From Opitutaceae bacterium (GTDB lineage Bacteria; Verrucomicrobiota; Verrucomicrobiia; Opitutales; Opitutaceae), in NCBI GenBank assembly GCA_029979145.1, contig JAPOIC010000032.1:1-13506 (forward strand): 13,506 bases of DNA. Reading direction: 5' to 3'. Below the pieces are notes generated by a model. The model did no database searches. It worked only from the letters and a program-made list of their open reading frames with translations, and was not told the DNA's origin. Positions 6,344 through 11,960 of the stretch are shown here, piece after piece. The stretch's first letter is position 1, and every line of letters starts with the position of its first letter. The position numbers and the translations under genes were made by a program.

Positions 6344-7018
6344 GTTGATGCCGTCCATGATGCCTTGCATCATGCCGCCCATGTCGAACTTCTGATAGCC
6401 CTCGGGCGGGACGAACAGCGAGTCAGGCAGGGCCTTGGCCTCGATCTTCGTGGCTTCGAGCGTGAATTGGTTGGGGTTTCCGGGAGCGTTTTTCACGCGG
6501 AGGGGGAAGAAGGTCTTGCCGCTGAGCGCGTGCTCCCAGCCGGCCTTGCGCTTGGTGTTGCCAATCATGCCGGCGCCGAGGCCCATGAAGGTGCCGAGCT
6601 CGGTCGTGGCCCAGATCTCCACGTCGCCGTCCTGATTGTGCGCGAGGTATTTCGTGCAGGTGTAACCAAGGATGGTCGCGGTGATGCCGGTGTCCTCGAG
6701 CGTCGTGTCGTCGGGGTTGCTCCCGGTGGCCTTGGCTACGCTGCCCTTGAGCGACACGGACATATACATCGGCTGGCCCGGCATGAGCATGATGACCTCG
6801 TCCTTGGTGAGGTCCATGATCGCGGTGGCGACGATATTACGGCCGGTGTTGATCTGGGTGCGCAACCGGGTGTCCTTGATGCAGTAGCTCAGCTCGTGCG
6901 CGCCTTCACGCCCCGTGGTGATTTTCAAATGCACGATGCCTTCAAACGATTTGGCGCCGGCGCCGATGGGGGCGAGGCAGGCGAGGCAAAGGAGCGTGGC
7001 GCGAAAGAGGGCATTCAT
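6338..7018 (-). CDS. DUF4412 domain protein, secreted
   Basis: A 226-residue protein from ATG 7018 with a clear Sec signal peptide (MNALFRATLLCLACLAPIGA, cleavage near residue 22 in GAGAKS). The mature protein starts with SFEGIVHLKITTG and has a beta-rich core (HELSYCIKDTRLRTQI, IMDLTKDEVIMLMPGQPMYMSVSL, ATILGYTCTKYLAHNQDGDVEIWATTELG), which fits the DUF4412 family. Members resemble LolA/LppX-type lipid-binding folds, and their function is unknown. Three cysteines occur in the whole protein outside the signal region or at its edge. The C-terminus is methionine-rich (MGGMMQGIMDGINR), which is unusual and could bind metal or be disordered. It is the convergent partner of the broken LolA-like gene, 7 bp away. 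Both are secreted beta-domain proteins, so a shared envelope role is possible but only inferred. It diverges from the YhcH-family gene, with 88 bp between them. Confidence 0.8.
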   Translation of the reverse strand: MNALFRATLLCLACLAPIGAGAKSFEGIVHLKITTGREGAHELSYCIKDTRLRTQINTGRNIVATAIMDLTKDEVIMLMPGQPMYMSVSLKGSVAKATGSNPDDTTLEDTGITATILGYTCTKYLAHNQDGDVEIWATTELGTFMGLGAGMIGNTKRKAGWEHALSGKTFFPLRVKNAPGNPNQFTLEATKIEAKALPDSLFVPPEGYQKFDMGGMMQGIMDGINR

Positions 7019-7106
7019 GGGCCGGCATCCAAGCCAATGTCCGACGCCGCGCAAGCTGACCTTTCGGAACTTGCCACCGATGTAGGGCCCGGCTGCATTC
7101 GTGCGC

Positions 7107-7598
7107 ATGGCGATCTTTGGCCCCCTCGATGTTGTGCGTGAACAAACCCAAGGCTGGGCGGGCTTCGCCGTGGCCACGGCGTATCTGGACGAAGTCTTTC
7201 GCCCGGGCTCCGAGGCAAACCGGCGCGTGGTGACGATGGCAGCCGGCGACAATCTTCGCGTGGACCTCGCCGACGGCGTTTTTGCGCTGGAGCAGGCCTA
7301 CCTGAGCCGGGATCGTCACGGTTTGTTTGAATCGCACCAGCGCTACCTCGACATCCAGGTCGTGGTGACCGGGGAGGAGTTCATGGAAGTGGCGGATCGC
7401 TCACGCCTGAAGGTGAAGGAGGCATATGATCCGAAGCGCGACCTGGCGTGTTATCACGACTACACGGTGACCAGTGTGCTGCGGATCGCCGCGGGCGAGG
7501 CGGCGGTGTTCGCGCCGGCCGATGCACACATGCCGGGCGTGCGCTCCGGCGCGACGCCCGAGCTGGTGCGCAAGGTCGTCGTCAAGGTGCCGGTGTGA
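7107..7598 (+). CDS. YhcH/YjgK/YiaL family protein (DUF386, cupin-like)
   Basis: A 163-residue protein from ATG 7107; a GTG two codons upstream at 7101 is an alternative, and neither has a Shine-Dalgarno. The family signatures are visible: ESHQRYLDIQVVVTGEE at about 75-91 (E75, H77 and the RYLDIQ strand) and FAPADAHMPGV at about 136-145 (H141). These residues form the metal site of the beta-sandwich in relatives such as E. coli YhcH, YjgK (TabA) and YiaL. YhcH is associated with sialic acid catabolism, while TabA affects biofilm formation; the reaction of the family as a whole is poorly defined. No sugar-catabolism genes are nearby. The gene ends 10 bp before rlmJ on the same strand, so the two are probably co-transcribed, although no functional link is apparent. 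Confidence 0.85.
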   Translation: MAIFGPLDVVREQTQGWAGFAVATAYLDEVFRPGSEANRRVVTMAAGDNLRVDLADGVFALEQAYLSRDRHGLFESHQRYLDIQVVVTGEEFMEVADRSRLKVKEAYDPKRDLACYHDYTVTSVLRIAAGEAAVFAPADAHMPGVRSGATPELVRKVVVKVPV

Positions 7599-7608
7599 GG
7601 CCCGGGCG

Positions 7609-8478
7609 ATGAATTACCGGCATCATTTTCACGCGGGCAATTTCGCCGACGTGCTCAAGCATGCGGTGACGCTGCGATTGGTTGCCGCGATGCAACGCAA
7701 GCCCAAGGGCTTTCTCTACCTCGATACCCATGCGGGGCGGGGTGGTTACGATCTCACGGGTGCGGCGCGAGGCGACAGCTTGGAGCGCCAGCCGGAATGG
7801 CCCGATGGGATTGGCCGGCTTTGGACGGCGCCGGACCTCCCGGTGGCGTTGGCTGAATATGTGGAGGCCGTTCGCGCGTATGACCGGCGCCAGGGCAATC
7901 TGACCGCGGCGCCGCGGTTTTATCCCGGTTCCCCTGCTTTGGTTGGCGCGGTCTTGCGCGAGCAGGACCGCATGGTGCTCTGCGAGCGCCAGCCGGACGA
8001 GTGCGCGGCCTTGCGCATGGCCATGGCCCGGACGCCGCGTTGCACGGTGTCGGAGAGTAATGGCTACACGGCGGTGCGCGCCCAGCTACCCCCGCCCGAG
8101 CGCCGGGCCTTGGTGTTGATTGATCCGCCGTTTGAGGGCGAGTCGGAGTTCGCTGATATTGCTGATGCGTTGCGCAAAGGACTGCGTCGGTTGCCGGACG
8201 CTGTGATGGCGATCTGGTATCCGCTGACCCGACGGGCGCGGGTGGACGCGTTTTTCGAGGCGTTGGCCGGGGCGTCATTGCCGGCCACGCTGGCTGCGGA
8301 GATCGAGGTCGCGGATGACGACGCCCCGATCAAGATGCGCGGTTGTGGCGTGGTGGTTGTGAATCCGCCCTGGCAGGTGGCTGCCGAGCTGGAGCCCGCG
8401 GTGCAGGCACTCGGTCAGTTGCTGGCCCAAAGGGCGGGCGCGGTCGGCCGGTTGACCTGGCTGGTGCCGGAGCGGTGA
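7609..8478 (+). CDS. rlmJ: 23S rRNA (adenine-2030-N6)-methyltransferase
   Basis: A 289-residue protein (E. coli RlmJ is 280). RlmJ methylates N6 of A2030 in 23S rRNA using S-adenosylmethionine. The N-terminus MNYRHHFHAGNFADVLKH is nearly diagnostic for the family. The SAM-binding motif is L-D39-T-H-A-G-R-G (38-45), and the catalytic motif IV is D172-P-P-F175, as expected for an N6-adenine methyltransferase. Further family features are FYPGSP (104-109) and the conserved MAIWYPL. The start at ATG 7609 is fixed by the N-terminal signature. It is 10 bp downstream of the YhcH-family gene. Its TGA forms the loop of a small hairpin (8470-8483). The gene appears intact. Confidence 0.93.
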   Translation: MNYRHHFHAGNFADVLKHAVTLRLVAAMQRKPKGFLYLDTHAGRGGYDLTGAARGDSLERQPEWPDGIGRLWTAPDLPVALAEYVEAVRAYDRRQGNLTAAPRFYPGSPALVGAVLREQDRMVLCERQPDECAALRMAMARTPRCTVSESNGYTAVRAQLPPPERRALVLIDPPFEGESEFADIADALRKGLRRLPDAVMAIWYPLTRRARVDAFFEALAGASLPATLAAEIEVADDDAPIKMRGCGVVVVNPPWQVAAELEPAVQALGQLLAQRAGAVGRLTWLVPER

Positions 8479-8483
8479 CGCTC
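8470..8483 (+). terminator. Hairpin with the rlmJ stop codon in a GTGA loop
   Basis: GAGCG (8470-8474), GTGA loop (8475-8478), CGCTC (8479-8483). The loop contains the TGA of rlmJ and would be a GNRA-type tetraloop in RNA. No T-tract follows. It is a possible transcript end or 3'-end stabiliser. Confidence 0.3.
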
Positions 8484-8493
8484 AGGCTTGGGC

Positions 8494-8510
8494 GGTCGAT
8501 TAGATCGGCC
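8494..8510 (-). terminator. Hairpin across the stop of the possible small gene 8500-8682
   Basis: GGTCGAT, loop TAG, ATCGGCC give seven pairs (one G-T). It spans the TAA of the minus-strand frame that ends at 8500. No T-tract is present. Confidence 0.28.
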
Positions 8511-8682
8511 GATGCGTGACCCGGGTAGCCGTGAAGGGCAACGGGTCAAAAATCGCGCGCGGGGCGGGCAGGTTCGGCGCCCGAAAAACCGGTCGGCCCC
8601 AGATCAAATCCTGCGTCCAGGCAGTCTTGACGGGGATTGGAGGCGGGGCGGCGGGGGGCTTGGGTTTTCTGAAGGCGGGCAT
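8500..8682 (-). CDS. Possible small protein, 60 residues, proline-rich
   Basis: The frame from ATG 8682 to TAA 8500-8502 encodes a short basic protein with a proline/alanine-rich start (KPKPPAAPPPIPV, residues 7-19). The middle contains two tryptophans (TAWTQDLIWGRPVFRAPNLP), and the C-terminus is IFDPLPFTATRVTHRPI. No known domain, signal peptide or membrane segment is seen. Support for a real gene is moderate: the third codon positions are GC-rich as in the neighbours, the tryptophans and the ordered-looking second half are unusual for chance frames, and a hairpin covers the stop codon. Against it, no Shine-Dalgarno precedes the ATG (upstream is CCAAAAACCAAACACC). It lies downstream of hsp20 on the same strand. 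Confidence 0.4.
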   Translation of the reverse strand: MPAFRKPKPPAAPPPIPVKTAWTQDLIWGRPVFRAPNLPAPRAIFDPLPFTATRVTHRPI

Positions 8683-8737
8683 GGTGTTTGGTTTTTGGGG
8701 TGGCGTGCTTGGTCAAGGAGCACGGAAATGGGAGAGA

Positions 8738-8763
8738 TGGCGCGGGCAAATGTTCCCGCGCCA
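8738..8763. promoter_or_regulatory. Strong GC-rich hairpin between hsp20 and the small gene
   Basis: TGGCGCGGG (8738-8746), loop CAAATGTT, CCCGCGCCA (8755-8763) is a perfect 9-bp stem. No T-tract follows on either strand. It sits 22 bp below the hsp20 stop (reading minus) and 55 bp before the small gene's ATG. It may be a terminator of the hairpin-only kind or an RNA-processing element. Confidence 0.4.
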
Positions 8764-8769
8764 CGTGGC
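8760..8769. repeat. Perfect 10-bp palindrome GCCACGTGGC, copy 1
   Basis: GCCACGTGGC is its own reverse complement. An identical copy lies at 8800-8809, 40 bp away centre to centre. The 4-bp edge of the neighbouring hairpin overlaps this copy. A repeated palindrome at roughly four helical turns is a plausible dimer-protein binding arrangement, but this is inference. Confidence 0.45.
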
Positions 8770-8784
8770 ATAATTGTCACGTTA

Positions 8785-8800
8785 CCTGAAACGATTCAGG
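8785..8800 (-). terminator. Hairpin over the hsp20 stop codon
   Basis: CCTGAA (8785-8790), loop ACGA, TTCAGG (8795-8800) is a perfect 6-bp stem. The TGA of hsp20 (8796-8798 on minus) lies inside one arm. It lies between the two GCCACGTGGC palindromes. No clear T-tract is present on the minus strand. Confidence 0.35.
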
Positions 8801-9203
8801 CCACGTGGCGGATGCCCAAGGCGGAAGCCGACGGTGCGGCCGGTTGGCGCTTGGGGAGAATAAGGGTGAGTACGCCGGCGTGGAATTCGGCATGCAGGCC
8901 GGCGTAGTCCAGGCCGAAGCCCAAGCGCAACCGCAACCGGTAGTCGCGCTGGGCGCTCTCGAGGTTGAGGGCCGACCAGTTGACGCGCACGACCTGGGGC
9001 TTCCGCGCCGTGACAATGAGGTCCGGGCCGGAGACCTCGATCTCGATGCTGGCGGGACTCACCCCCGGTGTGTAAAGCGTCAGCTTCACCGCGTCGGGTT
9101 GCTCCCGCAGGTCGTAGTTCGGCTGGCGAAATTCCGACTGGTGGGAATGACGCGCGGACCGGCGGCTACGCTTGGCAGTGCTGGAGTGGATGATGGTGTG
9201 CAT
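8796..9203 (-). CDS. Hsp20 / alpha-crystallin small heat-shock protein
   Basis: A 135-residue ATP-independent holdase chaperone that binds unfolding proteins in the cytoplasm. The N-terminal 28 residues are basic and serine/histidine-rich (STAKRSRRSARHSHQ). The alpha-crystallin domain runs from about 29 to 121: PNYDLREQPDAVKLTLYTPGVSPASIEIEV, then VTARKPQ, then YRLRLRLGFGLDYAGLHAEFHAGVLTLILPK. The A-x-x-x-G-V-L-T-L-x-L-P-K strand (105-118) is the family's most conserved motif. The C-terminal tail is short (SALGIRHVA) and lacks a classical I-x-I oligomerisation motif. ATG 9203 is the start; upstream on minus is CATTTCTTCCC, with no Shine-Dalgarno. No CIRCE-type heat-shock operator is seen in the 90 bp upstream, but an inverted repeat at 9268-9297 is a candidate operator. 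The last codons form part of the second GCCACGTGGC palindrome. Confidence 0.9.
   Translation of the reverse strand: MHTIIHSSTAKRSRRSARHSHQSEFRQPNYDLREQPDAVKLTLYTPGVSPASIEIEVSGPDLIVTARKPQVVRVNWSALNLESAQRDYRLRLRLGFGLDYAGLHAEFHAGVLTLILPKRQPAAPSASALGIRHVA
8800..8809. repeat. Perfect 10-bp palindrome GCCACGTGGC, copy 2
   Basis: Identical to 8760-8769. This copy falls in the last codons of hsp20 (H-V-A), so part of its sequence is constrained by coding. That weakens, but does not exclude, a role as a protein-binding site. Confidence 0.4.
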
Positions 9204-9267
9204 GGGAAGAAATGAAAATGAGGTTAGAGCCCTCGGGGCTTTGGGGCCGCCGGGCTTCAGGGATTTT

Positions 9268-9297
9268 CTAAACGTTAACCGTTAAACGGTGGTTTAG
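9268..9297. promoter_or_regulatory. Nested inverted repeat, candidate operator upstream of hsp20
   Basis: Outer arms CTAAAC (9268-9273) and GTTTAG (9292-9297) enclose a perfect inner palindrome ACCGTT-A-AACGGT (9278-9290). CGTTAA also repeats with 7-bp spacing (9273-9278 and 9280-9285). It is AT-richer than its surroundings and lies 65 bp upstream of the hsp20 start. It also abuts the TAA (9294-9296) of the small frame 9294-9506. No T-tract suited to a terminator follows it, so an operator is the better reading. The regulator is unknown. Confidence 0.4.
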
Positions 9298-9506
9298 GCC
9301 TGAGAGCCCGGGCCGGTCTGGGATTTGCTCCAAATTTGGGCGACCGGACACATCTGACCGCGGCAATGCGTGGCGACGGCCTTCGTAAACGAAGCGCCGG
9401 CCTGGCTGCGGTAAGATTGGAGGTTCTCGATCATTGGAACGGGGGTAGTCAGCACATCCCTTGCCAGAGGCCAAGGGAATTTTTCGTCATCGGCCCCGGC
9501 AGGCAT
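9294..9506 (-). CDS. Possible small protein, 70 residues
   Basis: The frame from ATG 9506 to TAA 9294-9296 encodes a soluble protein with no recognised domain: MPAGADDEKFPWPLARDVL, a helix-like MIENLQSYRSQAGASFTKAVATH, then C48-R-G-Q-M-C53-PVAQIW. The two closely spaced cysteines and a preceding histidine (H47) could bind a metal or form a redox pair, but this is speculation. In favour of a real gene: it has one of the better Shine-Dalgarno candidates of the window (AAAAGG at 9519-9514, 7-nt spacer before the ATG) and it fills an otherwise empty 376-bp interval. Against: its third-position GC (about 69% by eye) is lower than in neighbouring genes. An alternative frame on the same strand (9268-9474) looks less protein-like. 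It diverges from the BASS transporter gene. Confidence 0.4.
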   Translation of the reverse strand: MPAGADDEKFPWPLARDVLTTPVPMIENLQSYRSQAGASFTKAVATHCRGQMCPVAQIWSKSQTGPGSQA

Positions 9507-9579
9507 ATGTCAGCCTTTTCCCTCGTGCCCGGCGGTGGCGGCGTGCAGGGTGAGGACGCTTCACCCCGGTTACCCCCGC

Positions 9580-10506
9580 ATGGCTCGTATTCTCGCTCTC
9601 CTGACCAACGCTTTTCCCGTCTGGGTCGTCCTTGGTGGCGTCTGGGCTTTGTTTCAACCGGAGGTCTTCACTTGGTTCAGCGGTCCGTGGATCGTGTGGG
9701 GCCTTGCCGTCATTATGCTCGGGATGGGCGTGACCCTGACGGTCGAGGACTTCAAACGCGTCCTCGTCATGCCGCGGCCGGTGGCGCTGGGATTTGGGGC
9801 CCAGTTCCTGATCATGCCTTTTCTCGGCTGGGCGGTGGGGCGCGCGTTGCAGCTCGATACGCCGCTGGCGGTCGGGCTGATTCTCGTGTCGTGCTGCCCC
9901 GGCGGCACGGCGTCGAACGTCGTGGCTTACCTTGCGCGGGCGAATGTCGCCCTGTCGGTGGTGATGACGATGTGTTCGACCTTTGGTGCGGTGTTCATGA
10001 CGCCGCTGTTGACGCGTTACTATGCGGGCACGATGGTGCACGTCGACGCGTGGGGCCTGTTTTTGAGCACCTTCAAGGTCGTGGTGGCCCCGGTGGTGCT
10101 GGGCGTGGCGCTCAATCGCCTCGCGCCGCGCGCGGTGAAATGGGCGCTGCCGGCAGCGCCGTTGCTGTCGGTGATCACGATCATGCTGATCTGCGCGAGC
10201 ATCATCGGGCAAAGCTCCGCGTCCGTGCGCGCCTGCGCCGGTTCGCTGTTGCTGGCCGTGGGGCTCCTGCACATCGGCGGGTTCGCCTTGGGCTATCTTT
10301 CGGCGCGGTTGTTTCGCTATGACCGGATCATAGCGCGGACCGTTTCGATCGAAGTGGGCATGCAGAATTCGGGCCTCGGCGTGGTTCTGGCCAGGGGGCA
10401 CTTTGCGGATCCGCTCACGGCGGTGCCGTGCGCGATCTCCAGCGTGTTTCACTCCGTGATCGGCAGCGTGCTGGCCGGGTGGTGGCGGTTGATCGACAGG
10501 AAGTGA
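9580..10506 (+). CDS. BASS-family (bile acid:sodium symporter-like) transporter
   Basis: A 308-residue inner-membrane protein with about nine to ten hydrophobic helices, SBF/BASS fold. Family motifs are clear: LGMGVTLTVEDFKRVL (47-62), the discontinuous-helix motif CCPGGTASNVVAYLARAN (105-122), and EVGMQNSGLGVVLA (258-271). These regions carry the Na+- and substrate-contacting residues in ASBT-like structures. Bacterial members move diverse organic anions such as pantoate or keto-acids with Na+; the substrate is not predictable here. The start at ATG 9580 places the first helix at residues 5-25; the upstream in-frame GTG/TTG codons lie in non-hydrophobic sequence. No Shine-Dalgarno is obvious (ACCCCCGC precedes the ATG). 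The downstream MazG-like gene starts 35 bp after the stop, or overlaps it by 4 bp if its alternative GTG start is used. Confidence 0.88.
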   Translation: MARILALLTNAFPVWVVLGGVWALFQPEVFTWFSGPWIVWGLAVIMLGMGVTLTVEDFKRVLVMPRPVALGFGAQFLIMPFLGWAVGRALQLDTPLAVGLILVSCCPGGTASNVVAYLARANVALSVVMTMCSTFGAVFMTPLLTRYYAGTMVHVDAWGLFLSTFKVVVAPVVLGVALNRLAPRAVKWALPAAPLLSVITIMLICASIIGQSSASVRACAGSLLLAVGLLHIGGFALGYLSARLFRYDRIIARTVSIEVGMQNSGLGVVLARGHFADPLTAVPCAISSVFHSVIGSVLAGWWRLIDRK

Positions 10507-10541
10507 TTGTCGGCGCCGATGCGGCGGGCCAGCTTCAAGGA

Positions 10542-10919
10542 ATGAAGCGAGCCCCGACGGATGCGAACACGACCCTGGCGGAATTAAAGACGCGCGTGCT
10601 GGCCTTTGCGCGTGAACGCGATTGGGAGCAATTTCACGCGCCCAAAAACCTCAGCATGGCTCTCGCCGCCGAGGCAGGGGAGTTGATGGAGCATTTTCTG
10701 TGGGCGACTTCGGAGGACTCGAAGGCCTTGGCGCGGGCCAAGAAAAGCCGCCGGGGCATCGAGGACGAGTTGGCGGACGTCGTCATCTACGCGCTCGCAT
10801 TTGCCAACATGACCGGGATCGACGTCGCTGCGGCCATCAACCGAAAGATGCAGGCCAACGCCCGGAAATATCCCGTGGCGAAGGCACGCGGACGCTCGGT
10901 GAAATACACCGAACTCTGA
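10542..10919 (+). CDS. MazG-like nucleotide pyrophosphohydrolase (RS21-C6/dCTPase type)
   Basis: A 125-residue all-alpha NTP pyrophosphatase domain. Such enzymes remove pyrophosphate from (d)NTPs, often non-canonical or excess dCTP-like nucleotides, in the cytoplasm. The Mg2+-binding motif is visible as E44-x-x-E47 (LAAEAGELMEHFLW) and E76-x-x-D79 (EDELADVVIYAL). The preceding ARERDWEQFHAPKNLSMAL is typical of the single-domain DCTPP1-like branch rather than of full MazG. ATG 10542 is chosen because it places the domain 12 residues from the N-terminus as usual. An in-frame GTG at 10503 would overlap the transporter stop as GTGA and add 13 residues, which is a credible alternative. It ends tail to tail with the DUF5069 gene, 9 bp between stops, with a hairpin across both. 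Confidence 0.85.
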   Translation: MKRAPTDANTTLAELKTRVLAFARERDWEQFHAPKNLSMALAAEAGELMEHFLWATSEDSKALARAKKSRRGIEDELADVVIYALAFANMTGIDVAAAINRKMQANARKYPVAKARGRSVKYTEL

Positions 10920-10932
10920 GCGGGCGGCTCAG
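10916..10932. terminator. Perfect 6-bp hairpin across facing stop codons
   Basis: CTGAGC (10916-10921), loop GGGCG, GCTCAG (10927-10932). The arms contain the TGA of the MazG-like gene (10917-10919) and the TGA of the DUF5069 gene (10929-10931, minus). No T-tract is present. It is a candidate bidirectional hairpin-only terminator. Confidence 0.4.
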
Positions 10933-11375
10933 CCCTTGCCGCCGTAGCTGACGTAGTCGTCGAGATCGAGCAGGTCGGCGAAGGAACGGATGTCTTTGCG
11001 CTCGGGCGCGCCGGCCTTGACCACGCTGGCAATCCACTCGTGACCCTCGGCTCCGCCGGGGCCGAACTGTTCAAGCCACTCCGACCAGGCCTTGATCTCG
11101 TAAAGTTGTTTGCCGGCGCGCTCGTTGACCCAGTCGAGCATTTCGGAGTCGGACTTGCCGCTCTTTATGGCCTCAAGCATGGCGTCGGGATCGATGCCGG
11201 TGAACGTGAAGAACCGCTGGTCGAGCGGGCAGTTGTAATGGTAGTCGCCGCCCTTGCCGGCGATGACGGCGCGGGCCTTGTCGAGCAGGCGGGGCAAGTG
11301 CACGTAGCCGCCGAGGCGAACGCGCACGCTGCGCGGGGGATGTTGGGTGAGATCGGGTTGGAACAGGGAGACCAT
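10929..11375 (-). CDS. DUF5069 domain protein
   Basis: A 148-residue soluble protein starting at ATG 11375. It matches my memory of DUF5069, a family common in Verrucomicrobiota and Planctomycetota: VRLGGYVHLPRLLDKARAVIAGKGGDYHYNCPLDQRFFTFTGI (18-61), then MLEAIKSGKSDSEMLDWV, then IKAWSEWLE and a C-terminal ADLLDLDDYVSYGGKG. No enzyme motif is recognised and the function is unknown. No signal peptide is visible. An upstream TTG at 11408 is in frame, but the ATG fits the family start better. There is no Shine-Dalgarno (TTTTCTCCCCCC precedes the ATG). It lies 54 bp after mogA on the same strand, separated by a stem-loop at 11399-11431. Confidence 0.85.
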   Translation of the reverse strand: MVSLFQPDLTQHPPRSVRVRLGGYVHLPRLLDKARAVIAGKGGDYHYNCPLDQRFFTFTGIDPDAMLEAIKSGKSDSEMLDWVNERAGKQLYEIKAWSEWLEQFGPGGAEGHEWIASVVKAGAPERKDIRSFADLLDLDDYVSYGGKG

Positions 11376-11398
11376 GGGGGGGAGAAAACGGGGACGCA

Positions 11399-11431
11399 GA
11401 ATTCGCAAAGCGCGGGGCGAGTTTGCGATTC
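11399..11431 (-). terminator. Stem-loop between mogA and the DUF5069 gene
   Basis: GAA-T-TCGCAAA (11399-11409) pairs with TTTGCGA-TTC (11422-11431), giving about ten pairs with one bulge and a 12-nt GC-rich loop. It begins at the mogA stop codon (minus). A TTTTCT run occurs about 10 nt further downstream, not directly after the stem. It could attenuate or end mogA transcripts, or be a 5' leader structure of the DUF5069 gene. Confidence 0.4.
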
Positions 11432-11960
11432 ACCCCGACTTGGGGCGAAAGACCGGCATGCGCACCGCATCGGACTCGAGGCGCGGTCCGCCGATCAGGT
11501 CGATGCAGTAGGGGATGGCGGGGAAGACGGCCTCGAGGTTTTCGCGGATGGCCTTCGGCCGGCCCGGAAGGTTCACGATCAGGGTGCGGCCGCGCACGCC
11601 GGCGGTTTGCCGCGAGAGAATGGCGGTCGGCACGTAGCGCAGCGAAACGCTTCGCATCTGCTCACCGAATCCGGGCAGCATTTTTTCACACACCTTGGCG
11701 GTGGCCTCCGGGGTGACGTCGCGCGGCGCCGGGCCGGTGCCGCCGGTGGTGACCACGAGGCAACATCCCACTTCATCGGCCATACGCCGCAGTTCGGCGG
11801 CGATCACGGCTTGGTCGTCGGGCACGACGCGGTATTCAGTTTCAAACGGCGTGGTCAGCCACTCTTTGAGCAGGGCCACGCAGGTCTGTCCGGGTGTGTC
11901 CTCGTAGACGCCGGCACTGGCCCGGTCGGAGATATTGAGGACGCCGATGCGCGCGTTCAT
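11430..11960 (-). CDS. mogA: Molybdopterin adenylyltransferase MogA
   Basis: A 176-residue protein collinear with E. coli MogA (about 195 residues). MogA adenylylates molybdopterin with ATP before molybdate insertion, a late step of molybdenum cofactor synthesis. Key motifs: I-S11-D-R13-A-S-A-G-V-Y-E, T71-T-G-G-T-G76, then P-R-D81-V-T-P-E-A-T, P-G-F-G-E-Q-M-R (96-103), P-T-A-I-L-S-R (111-117) and L-P-G-R-P-K (131-136). The match PTAILSRQ and GFGEQMR favours MogA over MoaB. It is shorter than the E. coli protein through loss of a loop before the FPAIPYCI segment and a shorter tail. The ATG at 11960 overlaps the gluQ stop as ATGA, so the start is secure. A much longer frame in this phase (to 13481) is antisense and in-phase run-through of neighbouring genes, not a fusion. 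Confidence 0.9.
   Translation of the reverse strand: MNARIGVLNISDRASAGVYEDTPGQTCVALLKEWLTTPFETEYRVVPDDQAVIAAELRRMADEVGCCLVVTTGGTGPAPRDVTPEATAKVCEKMLPGFGEQMRSVSLRYVPTAILSRQTAGVRGRTLIVNLPGRPKAIRENLEAVFPAIPYCIDLIGGPRLESDAVRMPVFRPKSG

Noticed and set aside
9336..10322. Alternative plus frame over the transporter gene
   Set aside because: The overlapping frame from 9580 has the membrane helices and the BASS motifs; this one is Arg/Gly-rich.
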